Below, piece by piece: positions 38,101 through 50,857 of a stretch of DNA of 64,000 bases. Position numbers and translations under genes: made by a program. Where the stretch lies: positions 6,880,819-6,944,818 of the forward strand of contig OZ026847.1 of NCBI GenBank assembly GCA_964023205.1, written 5' to 3'. Source of the stretch: Lutraria lutraria (taxonomy: Eukaryota > Mollusca > Bivalvia > Venerida > Mactridae). Numbering within the stretch: the first letter of the stretch is position 1; each line of letters begins with the position of its first letter. Under the pieces are notes generated by a model. The model was given only the letters and a program-made list of their open reading frames with translations, was not told the origin of the DNA and did not search any database.

Positions 38101-41100
38101 TAGTGTTGTACTGTACACTAAGGTTAATGTAAGTATAGAAGTGTTGTACTGTACACTTAAGTCAGTGTAAGTGTAGATGTGTTGTACTGTACACTAAGGT
38201 TAATGTAAGTGTAGAAGTGTTGTACTGTACACTAAGGTTAATGTAAGTATAGTAGTGTTGTACTGTACACTTAAATCAGTGTAAGTGTAGAAGTGTTGTA
38301 CTGTACACTTAAGTCAGTGTAAGTGTACAAGTGTTGTACTGTACACTAAGGTTAATGTAAGTATAGTAGTGTTGTACTGTACACTAAGGTTAATGTAAGT
38401 GTAGAAGTTTTGTACTGTACACTAAGGTTAATGTAAGTATAGTAGTGTTGTACTGTACACTAAGGTTAATGTAAGTATAGTAGTGTTGTACTGTACACTA
38501 AGGTTAATGTAAGTGTACAAGTGTTGTACTGTACACTAAGGTTAATGTAAGTATAGTAGTGTTGTACTGTACACTAAGGTTAATGTAAGTATAGTAGTGT
38601 TGTACTGTACACTAAGGTTCATGTAAGTATAGTAGTATTGTACTGTACACTTAAGTCAATGTAAGTGTAGAAGTGTTCTACTGTACACTATGGTTAATGT
38701 AAGTATAGAAGTGTTGTACTGTACACTTAAGTCAGTGTAAGTGTAGACGTGTTGTACTGTACACTTAAGTCAGTGTAAGTATAGAAGTGTTGTACTGTAC
38801 ACTTAAGTCAGTGTAAGTGTAAAAGTGTTGTACTGTACACTAAGGTTAATGTAAGTATAGTAATTAGTGTTGTACTGTACACTTAAGTCAGTGTAAGTGT
38901 AGAAGTGTTGTACTGTACACTAAGGTTAATGTAAGTATAGAAGTGTTGTTCTGTACTCTTAAGTCAGTGTAAGTATGGAAGTGTTGTACTGTACACTAAG
39001 GTTAATGTAAGTATAGTAATTAGTGTTGTACTGTACACTTAAGTCAGTGTAAGTGTAGAAGTGTTGTACTGTACACTAAGGTTAATGTAAGTATAGTAGT
39101 GTTGTACTATACACTTAAGTCAGTGTAAGTGTAGAAGTGTTGTACTGTACACTAAGGTCAATGTAAGTATAGTAGTGTTGTACTGTACACTTAAGTCAGT
39201 GTAAGTGTAGAAGTGTTGTACTGTACACTAAGGTTAATGTAAGTTTAGAAGTGTTGTACTGTACACTAAATTTAATGTAAGTATAGTAGTGTTGTACTGT
39301 ACACTTAAGTCAGTGTAAGTGTAGAAGTGTTGTACTGTACACTAAAGTTAATGTAAGTATAGAAGTGTTGTACTGTACACTAAATTTAATGTAAGTATAG
39401 AAGTGTTGTACTGTACACTTAAGTCAGTGTAAGTGTAGAATTGTTGTACTGTACACTAAATCTAATGTAAGTGTAGTAGTGTTGTACTGTACACTAAGGT
39501 TAATGTATTTATAGAAGTGTTGTACTGTACACTAAGGTTAATGTAAGTATAGTAGTGTTGTACTGTACACTTAAGTCAGTGTAAGTGTAGAAGTGTTGTA
39601 CTGTACACTAAGGTCAATGTAAGTATAGTAGTGTTGTACTGTACACTTAAGTCAGTGTAAGTGTAGAAGTGTTGTACTGTACACTAAGGTTAATGTAAGT
39701 ATAGAAGTGTTGTACTGTACACTAAAGTTAATGTAAGTATAGTAGTGTTGTACTGTACATTTAAGTCCGTGTAAGTGTAGAAGTGTTGTACTGTACACTA
39801 AAGTTAATGTAAGTATAGAAGTTGTGTACTGTACACTAAAGTTAATGTAAGTATAGAAGTGTTGTACTGTACACTTAAGTCAGTGTAAGTGTAGAAGTGT
39901 TGTACTGTACACTAAGGTTAATGTAAGTATAGAAGTGTTGTACTGTACACTTAAGTCAGTGTAAGTGTAGATGTGTTGTACTGTACACTAAGGTTAATGT
40001 AAGTGTAGAAGTGTTGTACTGTACACTAAGGTTAATGAAAGTATAGAAGTGTTGTACCGTACACTTAAGTCAGTGTAAGTATAGAAGTGTTGTACTGTAC
40101 ACTAAGGTTAATGTAAGTATAGAAGTGTTGTACTGTACACTTAATTCAGTGTAAGTGTAGAAGTGTTGTACTGTACACTGAGGTTAATGTAAGTATAGTT
40201 GTGTTGTACTGTACACTAAGGTTAATGTAAGTATAGAAGTGTTGTACTGTACACTTAAGTCAGTGTAAGTGTAGAAGTGTTGTACTGTACACTTAAGTCA
40301 GTGTAAGTATAGAAGTGTTGTACTGTACACTAAGGTTAATGTAAGTATAGTAGTGTTGTACTGTACACTTAAGTCAGTGTAAGTATGGAAGTGTTGTACT
40401 GTACACTAAGGTTAATGTAAGTATAGTAGTGTTGTACTGTACACTAAGGTTCATGTAAGTATAGTAGTGTTGTACTGTACACTTAAATCAGTGTAAGTGT
40501 AGAAGTGTTGTACTGTACACTAAGGTTAATGTAAGTATAGTAGTGTTGTACTGTATACTAAGGTTAATGTAAGTATAGAAGTGTTGTACTGTACACTTAA
40601 GTCAGTGTAAGTGTAGAAGTGTTGTACTGTACACTAAGGTTAATGTAAGTATAGTAATGTTGTACTGTACACTTAAGTCAGTGTAAGTGTAGAAGTGTTG
40701 TACTGTACACTAAGGTTAATGTCAGTATAGTAGTGTTGTACTGTACACTAAGGTTAATGTAAGTATAGAAGTGTTGTACTGTACACTTAAGTCAGTGTAA
40801 GTGTAGATGTGTTGTACTGTACACTAAGGTTAATGTAAGTGTAGAAGTGTTGTACTGTACACTAAGGTTAATGTAAGTATAGTAGTGTTGTACTGTACAC
40901 TTAAATCAGTGTAAGTGTAGAAGTGTTGTACTGTACACTTAAGTCAGTGTAAGTGTACAAGTGTTGTACTGTACACTAAGGTTAATGTAAGTATAGTAGT
41001 GTTGTACTGTACACTAAGGTTAATGTAAGTGTAGAAGTTTTGTACTGTACACTAAGGTTAATGTAAGTATAGTAGTGTTGTACTGTACACTAAGGTTAAT

Positions 41101-44100
41101 GTAAGTATAGTAGTGTTGTACTGTACACTAAGGTTAATGTAAGTGTACAAGTGTTGTACTGTACACTAAGGTTAATGTAAGTATAGTAGTGTTGTACTGT
41201 ACACTAAGGTTAATGTAAGTATAGTAGTGTTGTACTGTACACTAAGGTTCATGTAAGTATAGTAGTATTGTACTGTACACTTAAGTCAATGTAAGTGTAG
41301 AAGTGTTCTACTGTACACTATGGTTAATGTAAGTATAGAAGTGTTGTACTGTACACTTAAGTCAGTGTAAGTGTAGAAGTGTTGTACTGTACACTAAGGT
41401 TAATGTAAGTATAGTAATGTTGTACTGTACACTTAAGTCAGTGTAAGTGTAGAAGTGTTGTACTGTACACTAAGGTTAATGTCAGCATAGTAGTGTTGTA
41501 CTGTACACTAAGGTTAATGTAAGTATAGAAGTGTTGTACTGTACACTTAAGTCAGTGTAAGTGTAGATGTGTTGTACTGTACACTAAGGTTAATGTAAGT
41601 GTAGAAGTGTTGTACTGTACACTAAGGTTAATGTAAGTATAGTAGTGTTGTACTGTACACTTAAATCAGTGTAAGTGTAGAAGTGTTGTACTGTACACTT
41701 AAGTCAGTGTAAGTGTACAAGTGTTGTACTGTACACTAAGGTTAATGTAAGTATAGTAGTGTTGTACTGTACACTAAGGTTAATGTAAGTGTAGAAGTTT
41801 TGTACTGTACACTAAGGTTAATGTAAGTATAGTAATGTTGTACTGTACACTTAAGTCAGTGTAAGTGTAGAAGTGTTGTACTGTACACTTAAATCAGTGT
41901 AAGTGTAGAAGTGTTGTACTGTACACTAAGGTTAATGTAAGTATAGTAGTGTTGTACTGTATACTAAGGTTAATGTAAGTATAGAAGTGTTGTACTGTAC
42001 ACTTAAGTCAGTGTAAGTGTAGAAGTGTTGTACTGTACACTTAAGTCAGTGTAAGTGTAGAAGTGTTGTACTGTACACTAAGGTTAATGTAAGTATAGTA
42101 ATGTTGTACTGTACACTTAAGTCAGTGTAAGTGTAGAAGTGTTGTACTGTACACTAAGGTTAATGTCAGTATAGTAGTGTTGTACTGTACACTAAGGTTA
42201 ATGTAAGTATAGAAGTGTTGTACTGTACACTTAAGTCAGTGTAAGTGTAGATGTGTTGTACTGTACACTAAGGTTAATGTAAGTGTAGAAGTGTTGTACT
42301 GTACACTAAGGTTAATGTAAGTATAGTAGTGTTGTACTGTACACTTAAATCAGTGTAAGTGTAGAAGTGTTGTACTGTACACTTAAGTCAGTGTAAGTGT
42401 ACAAGTGTTGTACTGTACACTAAGGTTAATGTAAGTATAGTAGTGTTGTACTGTACACTAAGGTTAATGTAAGTGTAGAAGTTTTGTACTGTACACTAAG
42501 GTTAATGTAAGTATAGTAGTGTTGTACTGTACACTAAGGTTAATGTAAGTATAGTAGTGTTGTACTGTACACTAAGGTTAATGTAAGTGTACAAGTGTTG
42601 TACTGTACACTAAGGTTAATGTAAGTATAGTAGTGTTGTACTGTACACTAAGGTTAATGTAAGTATAGTAGTGTTGTACTGTACACTAAGGTTCATGTAA
42701 GTATAGTAGTATTGTACTGTACACTTAAGTCAATGTAAGTGTAGAAGTGTTCTACTGTACACTAAGGTTAATGTAAGTATAGAAGTGTTGTACTGTACAC
42801 TTAAGTCAGTGTAAGTGTAGAAGTGTTGTACTGTACACTAAGGTTAATGTAAGTATAGTAATGTTGTACTGTACACTTAAGTCAGTGTAAGTGTAGAAGT
42901 GTTGTACTGTACACTAAGGTTAATGTCAGCATAGTAGTGTTGTACTGTACACTAAGGTTAATGTAAGTATAGAAGTGTTGTACTGTACACTTAAGTCAGT
43001 GTAAGTGTAGATGTGTTGTACTGTACACTAAGGTTAATGTAAGTGTAGAAGTGTTGTACTGTACACTAAGGTTAATGTAAGTATAGTAGTGTTGTACTGT
43101 ACACTTAAATCAGTGTAAGTGTAGAAGTGTTGTACTGTACACTTAAGTCAGTGTAAGTGTACAAGTGTTGTACTGTACACTAAGGTTAATGTAAGTATAG
43201 TAGTGTTGTACTGTACACTAAGGTTAATGTAAGTGTAGAAGTTTTGTACTGTACACTAAGGTTAATGTAAGTATAGTAATGTTGTACTGTACACTTAAGT
43301 CAGTGTAAGTGTAGAAGTGTTGTACTGTACACCAAGGTTAATGTAAGTATAGTAGTGTTGTACTGTACACTAAGGTTAATGTAAGTATAGAAGTGTTGTA
43401 CTGTACACTTAAGTCATTGTAAGTGTATATGTGTTGTACTGTACACTAAGGTTAATGTAAGTATAGTTGTGTTGTACTGTACACTAAGGTTAATGTTAGT
43501 ATAGTAATGTTGTACTGTACACTTAAGTCAGTGTAAGTGTAGAAGTGTTGTACTGTACACTTAAGTCAGTGTAAATATATAAGTGTTGTACTGTACACTA
43601 AGGTTAATGTAAGTATAGTAATTAGTGTTGTACTGTACACTTAAGTCAGTGTAAGTGTAGACGTGTTGTACTGTACACTTAAGTCAGTGTAAGTATAGAA
43701 GTGTTGTACTGTACACTTAAGTCAGTGTAAGTGTAAAAGTGTTGTACTGTACACTAAGGTTAATGTAAGTATAGTAATTAGTGTTGTACTGTACACTTAA
43801 GTCAGTGTAAGTGTAGAAGTGTTGTACTGTACACTTAAGTCAGTGTAAGTGTAGAAGTGTTGTACTGTACACTAAGGTTAATGTAAGTATAGTAATGTTG
43901 TACTGTACACTTAAGTCAGTGTAAGTGTAGAAGTGTTGTACTGTACACTTAAGTCAGTGTAAGTGTAGAAGTGTTGTACTGTACACTAAGGTTAATGTAA
44001 GTATAGTAATGTTGTACTGTACACTTAAGTCAGTGTAAGTGTAGAAGTGTTGTACTGTACACCAAGGTTAATGTAAGTATAGTAGTGTTGTACTGTACAC

Positions 44101-46672
44101 TAAGGTTAATGTAAGTATAGAAGTGTTGTACTGTACACTTAAGTCATTGTAAGTGTATATGTGTTGTACTGTACACTAAGGTTAATGTAAGTATAGTTGT
44201 GTTGTACTGTACACTAAGGTTAATGTTAGTATAGTAATGTTGTACTGTACACTTAAGTCAGTGTAAGTGTAGAAGTGTTGTACTGTACACTTAAGTCAGT
44301 GTAAATATAGAAGTGTTGTACTGTACACTAAGGTTAATGTAAGTATAGTAATTAGTGTTGTACTGTACACTTAAGTCAGTGTAAGTGTAGACGTGTTGTA
44401 CTGTACACTTAAGTCAGTGTAAGTATAGAAGTGTTGTACTGTACACTTAAGTCAGTGTAAGTGTAAAAGTGTTGTACTGTACACTAAGGTTAATGTAAGT
44501 ATAGTAATTAGTGTTGTACTGTACACTTAAGTCAGTGTAAGTGTAGAAGTGTTGTACTGTACACTTAAGTCAGTGTAAGTGTAGAAGTGTTGTACTGTAC
44601 ACTAAGGTTAATGTAAGTATAGTAATGTTGTACTGTACACTTAAGTCAGTGTAAGTGTAGAAGTGTTGTACTGTACACTTAAGTCAGTGTAAATATAGAA
44701 GTGTTGTACTGTACACTAAGGTTAATGTAAGTATAGTAATTAGTGTTGTACTGTACACTTAAGTCAGTGTAAGTGTAGACGTGTTGTACTGTACACTTAA
44801 GTCAGTGTAAGTATAGAAGTGTTGTACTGTACACTAAGGTTAATGTAAGTATAGTAATTAGTATTGTACTGTACACTTAAGTCAGTGTAAGTGTAGAAGT
44901 GTTGTACTGTACACTTAAGTCAGTGTAAATATAGAAGTGTTGTACTGTACACTTAAGTCAGTGTAAGTGTAAAAGTGTTGTACTGTACACTAAGGTTAAT
45001 GTAAGTATAGTAATTAGTGTTGTACTGTACACTTAAGTCAGTGTAAGTGTAGAAGTGTTGTACTGTACACTTAAGTCAGTGTAAGTGTAGAAGTGTTGTA
45101 CTGTACACTAAGGTTAATGTAAGTATAGAAGTGTTGTTCTGTACTCTTAAGTCAGTGTAAGTATGGAAGTGTTGTACTGTACACTAAGGTTAATGTAAGT
45201 ATAGTAATTAGTGTTGTACTGTACACTTAAGTCAGTGTAAGTGTAGAAGTGTTGTACTGTACACTAAGGTTAATGTAAGTATAGTAGTGTTGTACTATAC
45301 ACTTAAGTCAGTGTAAGTGTAGAAGTGTTGTACTGTACACTAAGGTCAATGTAAGTATAGTAGTGTTGTACTGTACACTTAAGTCAGTGTAAGTGTAGAA
45401 GTGTTGTACTGTACACTAAGGTTAATGTAAGTTTAGAAGTGTTGTACTGTACACTAAATTTAATGTAAGTATAGTAGTGTTGTACTGTACACTTAAGTCA
45501 GTGTAAGTGTAGAAGTGTTGTACTGTACACTAAAGTTAATGTAAGTATAGAAGTGTTGTACTGTACACTAAATTTAATGTAAGTATAGAAGTGTTGTACT
45601 TTACACTTAAGTCAGTGTAATTGTAGAATTGTTGTACTGTACACTAAATCTAATGTAAGTGTAGTAGTGTTGTACTGTACACTAAGGTTAATGTATTTAT
45701 AGAAGTGTTGTACTGTACACTAAGGTTAATGTAAGTATAGTAGTGTTGTACTGTACACTTAAGTCAGTGTAAGTGTAGAAGTGTTGTACTGTACACTAAG
45801 GTCAATGTAAGTATAGTAGTGTTGTACTGTACACTTAAGTCAGTGTAAGTGTAGAAGTGTTGTACTGTACACTAAGGTTAATGTAAGTATAGAAGTGTTG
45901 TACTGTACACTAAAGTTAATGTAAGTATAGTAGTGTTGTACTGTACATTTAAGTCAGTGTAAGTGTAGAAGTGTTGTACTGTACACTAAAGTTAATGTAA
46001 GTATAGAAGTTGTGTACTGTACACTAAAGTTAATGTAAGTATAGAAGTGTTGTACTGTACACTTAAGTCAGTGTAAGTGTAGAAGTGTTGTACTGTACAC
46101 TAAAGTTAATGTAAGTATAGTAGTGTTGTACTGTACATTTAAGTCAGTGTAAGTGTAGAAGTGTTGTACTGTACACTAAGGTTAATGTATGTGTAGAAGT
46201 GTTGTACTGTACACTAAGGTTAATGTAAGTGTAGAAGTGTTGTACTGTACGCTTAAGTCAATGTAAGTATAGTAGTGTTGTACTGTACACTAAGGTTAAT
46301 GTATGTGTAGAAGTGTTGTACTGTACACTAAGGTTAATGTAAGTATAGTAGTGTTGTACTGTACACTTAAGTTAATGTAAGTGTAGAAGTATTGTACTGT
46401 ACACTTAAGTCAGTGTAAGTGTAGAAGTGTTGTACTGTACACTAAGGTTAATGTAAGTGTAGAAGTGTTGTACTGTACACTTAAGTCAACGTAAGTATAG
46501 TAGTGTTGTACTGTACACTAAGGTTAATGTAAGTGTAGAATTGTTGTACTGTACGCTTAAGTCAATGTAAGTATAGTAGTGTTGTACTGTACACTAAGGT
46601 AAATGTATGTGTAGAAGTGTTGTACTGTACACTAAGGTTAATGTAAGTATAGTAGTGTTGTACTGTACAAAT
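29131..46672 (+). repeat. 38-bp satellite array, about 460 units
   Basis: The array is uninterrupted. Two 38-bp unit types dominate. Type A starts GTGTTGTACTGTACACTTAA and continues GTCAGTGTAAGTGTAGAA; type B starts the same 16 bases and continues TAAGGTTAATGTAAGTATAGTA. They often alternate. A 4-bp ATTA insertion gives 42-bp units in the middle and right part. The first units (29148-29330) are a distinct variant with CACTGAACAAA in place of the 5' part, and the last (46180-46670) have private GTATGTGTAG and GTACGCTTAAG variants. Long-range duplications are marked by rare variants: ACACTTAATTCAG at about 30853, 34753 and 40139, and GTTGTGTACTG at about 34434, 39821 and 46010. All frames contain stops and 38 is not a multiple of 3, so it is not coding. 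Confidence 0.97.
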
Positions 46673-48030
46673 GTGTTGTTGCAAATGAAGCATTCATATC
46701 AATTTAATTATTTGACCTGAGAATTCATCAAAATTTACTTCCTTTCACTTTAGCGTAATATACAACCAGACAGCATGCACCTGGCTATTGAGGTACGTAC
46801 GCTCATTTACGTTCTGCTTTCACAAAAAATAAATTTTGTGACTATCAGGAAATGAAAACATGCGGTATTCAAGGCAGAAGAACTTGATAATCGTAATAAT
46901 ACACCACATTTGCAAAATCGTACCAGATTTTTTGTAGAACCAAATGATAAACGATGCTTTTTTTAAAACATGTTTTTAGTGAATTTTAATGTTCAAAATA
47001 AGCCTATCAATGACCTTGATATCTTTTATGCACATCTTCATAATTATGCTGACAAACATTCCTGAACAATTTGATAATTCTGTCCCTAATACTTTTGGAG
47101 ATATGCCTGACACAAGCTTTTCAAATGGACTGAATAAGCCCATGCATCTATCTTTCAGAGTTGGGCCACAAAGAGGAAGGAAAAGAGATATCCTTAACTT
47201 TGAATCTACATACATGTACAATGAAATTACATTCCGGCTGTCCTATGTGCATGTTAAAACTGCCAAAGGTGACCTGTCTGTTTCACAAACATAGGTTCGA
47301 TAGGATTTTGTTTAATTATTGCCCGGTGTGGCATCCATCTAGTTCCTTGAAAGGTTGCAACAACAAAATTGCCTCATTCAAAGTCAAACATGAAATTAAT
47401 TATCAAGGGTACGACTGAAAAACTCACTGAAATAGTGCTGCAACACCTGCATTGAAAATGCAACTCTTCATCAAGTCTTCATTTATTTACGGGTCATGTC
47501 ATATACTTTGGAATAACTCCTCGCGCACATGTAGACGCAGACCACAAAAGTGGACCACAATTAAATCATGGAACTATGTAGTATATAACGGCAACACCCA
47601 TATAATTTATTATTAGAATTTTGCCACTTCTTTCTAAACTTAAATTTAATTGGGGTTTATAAATTAGTTCTCAACATTTTCTTCAGTAAATCTAGGTTTT
47701 TATGTACACACTAATTCTTAATATGCACATTGATCTATAGAATTAGAATTATAGAACATTTGAATCCTTACTAGGCATCTGTCTCTTCATTTTGCCGTTC
47801 TATTCTATTCATTTAATATTTCTAAATTGATCCTGGGATACATGAAGGCTCATCTTGTTTCACCAGTAAAATTTAGTTGTAACATTGATGTTCACTTACC
47901 TTACCAAGCCAGGTAAATTTAGTCGATTCTGTAAATTTTATCCCAATATCTGCAAAAGTCACAATATCGTTGTCAGTGGCGTCATACATAGTTAAGCTGT
48001 CGGTGATGTAAACAACAAGTGTTTATTACA
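46673..48030. other. Unassigned sequence between satellite and palindrome
   Basis: An open frame at 46989-47294 (+, 101 codons) begins with a hydrophobic stretch of about 25 residues and is followed by Arg/Lys-rich sequence. An 81-codon frame overlaps it on the minus strand and an 85-codon frame on the plus strand. I recognise none of them and cannot tell which, if any, is coding. Nothing else is seen up to the palindrome edge. Confidence 0.35.
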
Positions 48031-48431
48031 GGGAATATATATCCGAATTTTTCGTCACTGTCCGGATTTAGACACTTACCAGTAATTAACTCGGTTGTCG
48101 AGCCTTCTCCAAATTTGACCAAAAAACACTTCGTATCTCACATTTGATTGGTTGATTAGCAGTATTAATCTCAGACGGGAAATTCCTATGACAGTACTAT
48201 ACTCCAACCAATGTGTGGACCATCTATCATTTGCAGAAATATCAAAACTGTGTTTTAAGAGATATTAAAATGCGACACAATTATATAGCAGTATTAATTT
48301 TGAATTCAATTCAAATGACTGTATAAACGATAAATTGACTTGTCATAAATCATCGATATTAAAAAATGATTGAAAGTCGCAGCATGCAATGTAAACAAAT
48401 GCTAGGAGTAGGTACAAACTGGGGGGGGGGG

Positions 48432-48449
48432 AATACCCTAAAGGGTATT
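48432..48449. promoter_or_regulatory. Dyad after poly-G run, upstream of 86-aa gene
   Basis: A run of about 12 G ending near 48431 is followed by AATACCCT-AA-AGGGTATT, an 8-bp-arm palindrome, and then TTTGCCCC. The right arm has the same layout (about 56777-56805), with a longer C run and one mismatch in the dyad. It lies about 70 bp before the ATG of the 86-aa gene. It could be a regulatory site or an RNA hairpin; no TATA box is seen there. Confidence 0.4.
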
Positions 48450-48517
48450 TTTGCCCCAAGGGAATGTAATCCCGCTTATGTTGCGTCTTACTCCCACAGA
48501 GTTGTCTTTCTTGTCCT

Positions 48518-48778
48518 ATGTTCTATTTATATGGTTTGAACGCGAGCAACGGGGGTGGAACCGTCAAGTTGGTATTAAAAAGCGGGTTGTCAACGCGTGA
48601 CATTCATTTCCTCTCAGAACGTCCAACGCGTCAGATCTTGAATATGAATGATGCAGAGAAAAAACAAATTTTGGAACGTTATTATTTCACTGCTAAAAAC
48701 CCTGCTGCTTTTGCGGGAGCTCAGAAATTGTTGAGCGTTCTAGAAAAGAAGTATCCTAGACAATTGAGCATTGATTGA
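48518..48778 (+). CDS. 86-aa protein of unknown function (left arm copy)
   Basis: Intact, intronless frame starting at ATG 48518 and ending TGA. I do not recognise the family. The N-terminal third is Gly/Ser/Thr-rich (NGGG at residues 11-14) and probably beta-structured. From about residue 45 the protein is predicted helical and charged (DAEKKQ, AFAGAQKLLSVLEKKYP). There is no signal peptide or membrane segment. The frame stays open upstream to about 48470, and a pyrimidine run ending CCCACAG lies just 5' of the ATG, so a spliced upstream exon is possible but not shown. Compared with the copy at 56443-56703, the 261-bp frame differs at two bases, one silent (Ile) and one giving Leu to Phe near the C-terminus. 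This is lower divergence than in the neighbouring non-coding sequence. Confidence 0.7.
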   Translation: MFYLYGLNASNGGGTVKLVLKSGLSTRDIHFLSERPTRQILNMNDAEKKQILERYYFTAKNPAAFAGAQKLLSVLEKKYPRQLSID

Positions 48779-49433
48779 CAATGATTCAACCGATACACAT
48801 CATTCAACACTAACTGGACACATTGCTTTTAAATCTTTAAAGTCACGTATCTATGAGACATATTCGTTCTAGTTCTCCATCCTGATGACAGCGCATTAAA
48901 AAAATCATGACTTAAACGCCTACCCTAGCTGACGTAAAAAAACAAAAACGTGATGAAATCTGAGATAACCTCTTTTCAAATCGTCACTCTGATAACCCCA
49001 TTCAAAGTATGTAAATAGTCCAACATTAATAAAAAATGTGACACATAGCGACCTCATTTGACTCTGACTAACATATACAAGCTAAAACTGTATATACGCT
49101 GTTTAAAGCAGATTGTTGCATGCGTTGTCATATCATCTTCCGAGAAGACCATTCCACAGCGATGCTTTGTACAGAATCTTGTGTACAACACTTGTCTATT
49201 TCATGTACAACAACATTCAAAGCATGCATGTATGAACAAGTGTCCTATATAACTTCCACCTTAATATCACTTGCATTTACGCAATGTTGGAATGAGCAAA
49301 TAGGTGTGTGAGTGAATCCACCCCCCAAAAAAACTCACGATATTGAATCATGTCTCCAAGATTAGAATCTGAGACGTTGCCTCACCCAAATTGTTCATCA
49401 CCATGATGAAATGTCTGCGCAGGCTCCAGTCTC

Positions 49434-49480
49434 TATAAAAGCCTAGGTTTAGACAGAACATGCTATAACACGTTCTTTTT
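49434..49480 (+). promoter_or_regulatory. Promoter module 1 (TATA plus CACGTT)
   Basis: TATAAAA at 49434-49440 is followed 35 bp later by CACGTTCTTTTTCC (49469-49482), about 40 bp before the ATG of the coiled-coil gene at 49520. The same two elements at nearly the same spacing recur at 50858. If TATA sits near -30, CACGTT would fall at about +4, an initiator/downstream position. The right arm has the mirrored copy (TATA 55668-55674, CACGTT 55634-55639). Confidence 0.55.
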
Positions 49481-49519
49481 CCTAACAAGGTAGAACTTGA
49501 GATATTTTATACATTAAGG

Positions 49520-49981
49520 ATGGATCATTTCATGAACACCTTAATTGATATGAGCCGTGAAATGTGGACAGAGACTAGATCCAGTAACAATTATATAATG
49601 AATAATTTGCAGGATCAAATTAATGATCTAATCAGTAGCTTAAATAACACCAATCAAACCCTTCTTACAACACAAGGGGAAGTGCAACAGTATAAAGCAC
49701 AGAGAGATGCTTTAGCTGTTGAAAAACCAAATTTAGTAGCAGAAAGAGATAATTTGATTGTCGAAAAAGACGCGTTAAGTATTGAGAGAGATAGGTTAAA
49801 GACAGAAAATAGACAAGAACAGAGAAGAGTTGTGGGTTTAGAGCAGCGAATAGAGGATTTAGAACAGAGAGTAGATGAATTCTCAGCAGCAGCTAGTAAA
49901 GCGCTAGTTGATAAGGATGCTATAGAGGAATTATATAATAAAGAGGTGGAAGAAGCCATTTTTACTTCAACGATAACATAG
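49520..49981 (+). CDS. 153-aa coiled-coil protein
   Basis: Intact frame from ATG 49520 to TAG. Residues 1-30 are Met/Asn-rich (starting MDHFMNTLIDMSREMW). From about residue 30 to 140 the sequence has clear heptad character, with Leu/Ile/Val spaced by Glu/Lys/Arg/Gln/Asn, including ERDNLIVEKDALSIERDRLK and LEQRIEDLEQRVDEF, so a long parallel coiled coil is likely. No transmembrane segment and no catalytic motif. It is preceded by promoter module 1. The right-arm copy has the same protein broken by a one-base deletion. Its role is unknown: a structural or scaffold function, as in small virus-like elements, would fit but is only an inference. Confidence 0.75.
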   Translation: MDHFMNTLIDMSREMWTETRSSNNYIMNNLQDQINDLISSLNNTNQTLLTTQGEVQQYKAQRDALAVEKPNLVAERDNLIVEKDALSIERDRLKTENRQEQRRVVGLEQRIEDLEQRVDEFSAAASKALVDKDAIEELYNKEVEEAIFTSTIT

Positions 49982-50055
49982 TATGAATTTCACGGGTATT
50001 AATCTAGTTGTAATGTTACCCTAACAACCGTTTATCTTTAACTTTGATCTCAATA

Positions 50056-50225
50056 TGAGTCAGTGGCGGATCAAGGATTTCCAGTAAAGGGGCGTAGCAG
50101 ATTAAATGAACTCAAATGAAATAGATGAAGTCGGAATCGCTATATACTTTTTCAACTTAAACCATGCCGTGATTTTTAGGGAGGGGTGGTCTTTGACGTC
50201 TTCCATTGGATCCATCAGTGAACAT
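50056..50225. mobile_element. Possible MITE relic within the arm
   Basis: CAGTGGCGGATCAAGGATTT at 50058 is a common style of DNA transposon terminus, and GGATCCATCAGTG near 50208-50221 could be the opposite end in inverted form. The match between ends is partial. The mirrored copy lies at about 54890-55055. If real, it inserted before the arms were duplicated. Confidence 0.3.
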
Positions 50226-50857
50226 AGATATTGTGAAATGTTCAAAGTTTATTTATAAAAAAATGGTCATGTATCATGTGTACTTAACAATAAAACTGTC
50301 AAAAAGATGAAATCTGAGATATCGTTAACATTCTTTTCAAAACGTCTCTGAGTAACCATACCCATTTAAATTTATTCATTGATAAAAGTATACAAAGTGT
50401 CCTGACTCAGTATAGTTATACAATTGAGCAAAAGCGTCATTGATTTTAAAACCCTTTTTTAACTACGTGGCAAAATGAACAGTGTTGCTTCAAACGAATC
50501 TTTGCATACAGTACATTTCTTCTTCATTAAAGCCACTCAAAGTCATTTTAGCAATCTATAGTAATGATAGCTCGTCTCAAATAAATTAGAGCATTAGTGT
50601 TACGATCTCATGTAGTATCCTTACCAAATACACTAAATACATGTAGGGTTTTGACATAGAAAACTTTTGACAATGTCCTTTTTTTCTTAACAACAACGAT
50701 TTAATATCATTGAAGTGAATTAAGCAAAGTAGGAGTATAATTGTGATATTGAATAACATTTTCAATGACTAGAATGTGGAAAAAAATAAAAGCTCTCCAC
50801 CTTGTCTTACCCATACTGCTCATGCTGAAAACAGTATGATGTAATGGCTAAACCTTC

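Noticed and set aside
29131..46672. Regular short repeats that could be mistaken for a CRISPR array
   Set aside because: Units are directly tandem with no unique spacers, and the context is animal DNA.
46976..47418. Three overlapping frames of 81-101 codons right of the satellite
   Set aside because: They conflict in strand and frame, none has a recognisable domain, and no promoter or splice signal decides between them; left as unassigned.
49320..49333. Homopolymer C/A run before the coiled-coil promoter, and the C run at 62581-62594
   Set aside because: Simple low-complexity tracts with no further structure.
49654..49959. 101-codon minus-strand frame opposite the coiled-coil gene (and its mirror at 55150-55443)
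   Set aside because: Antisense shadow of the heptad-rich coding strand; low-complexity Ser/Leu composition.
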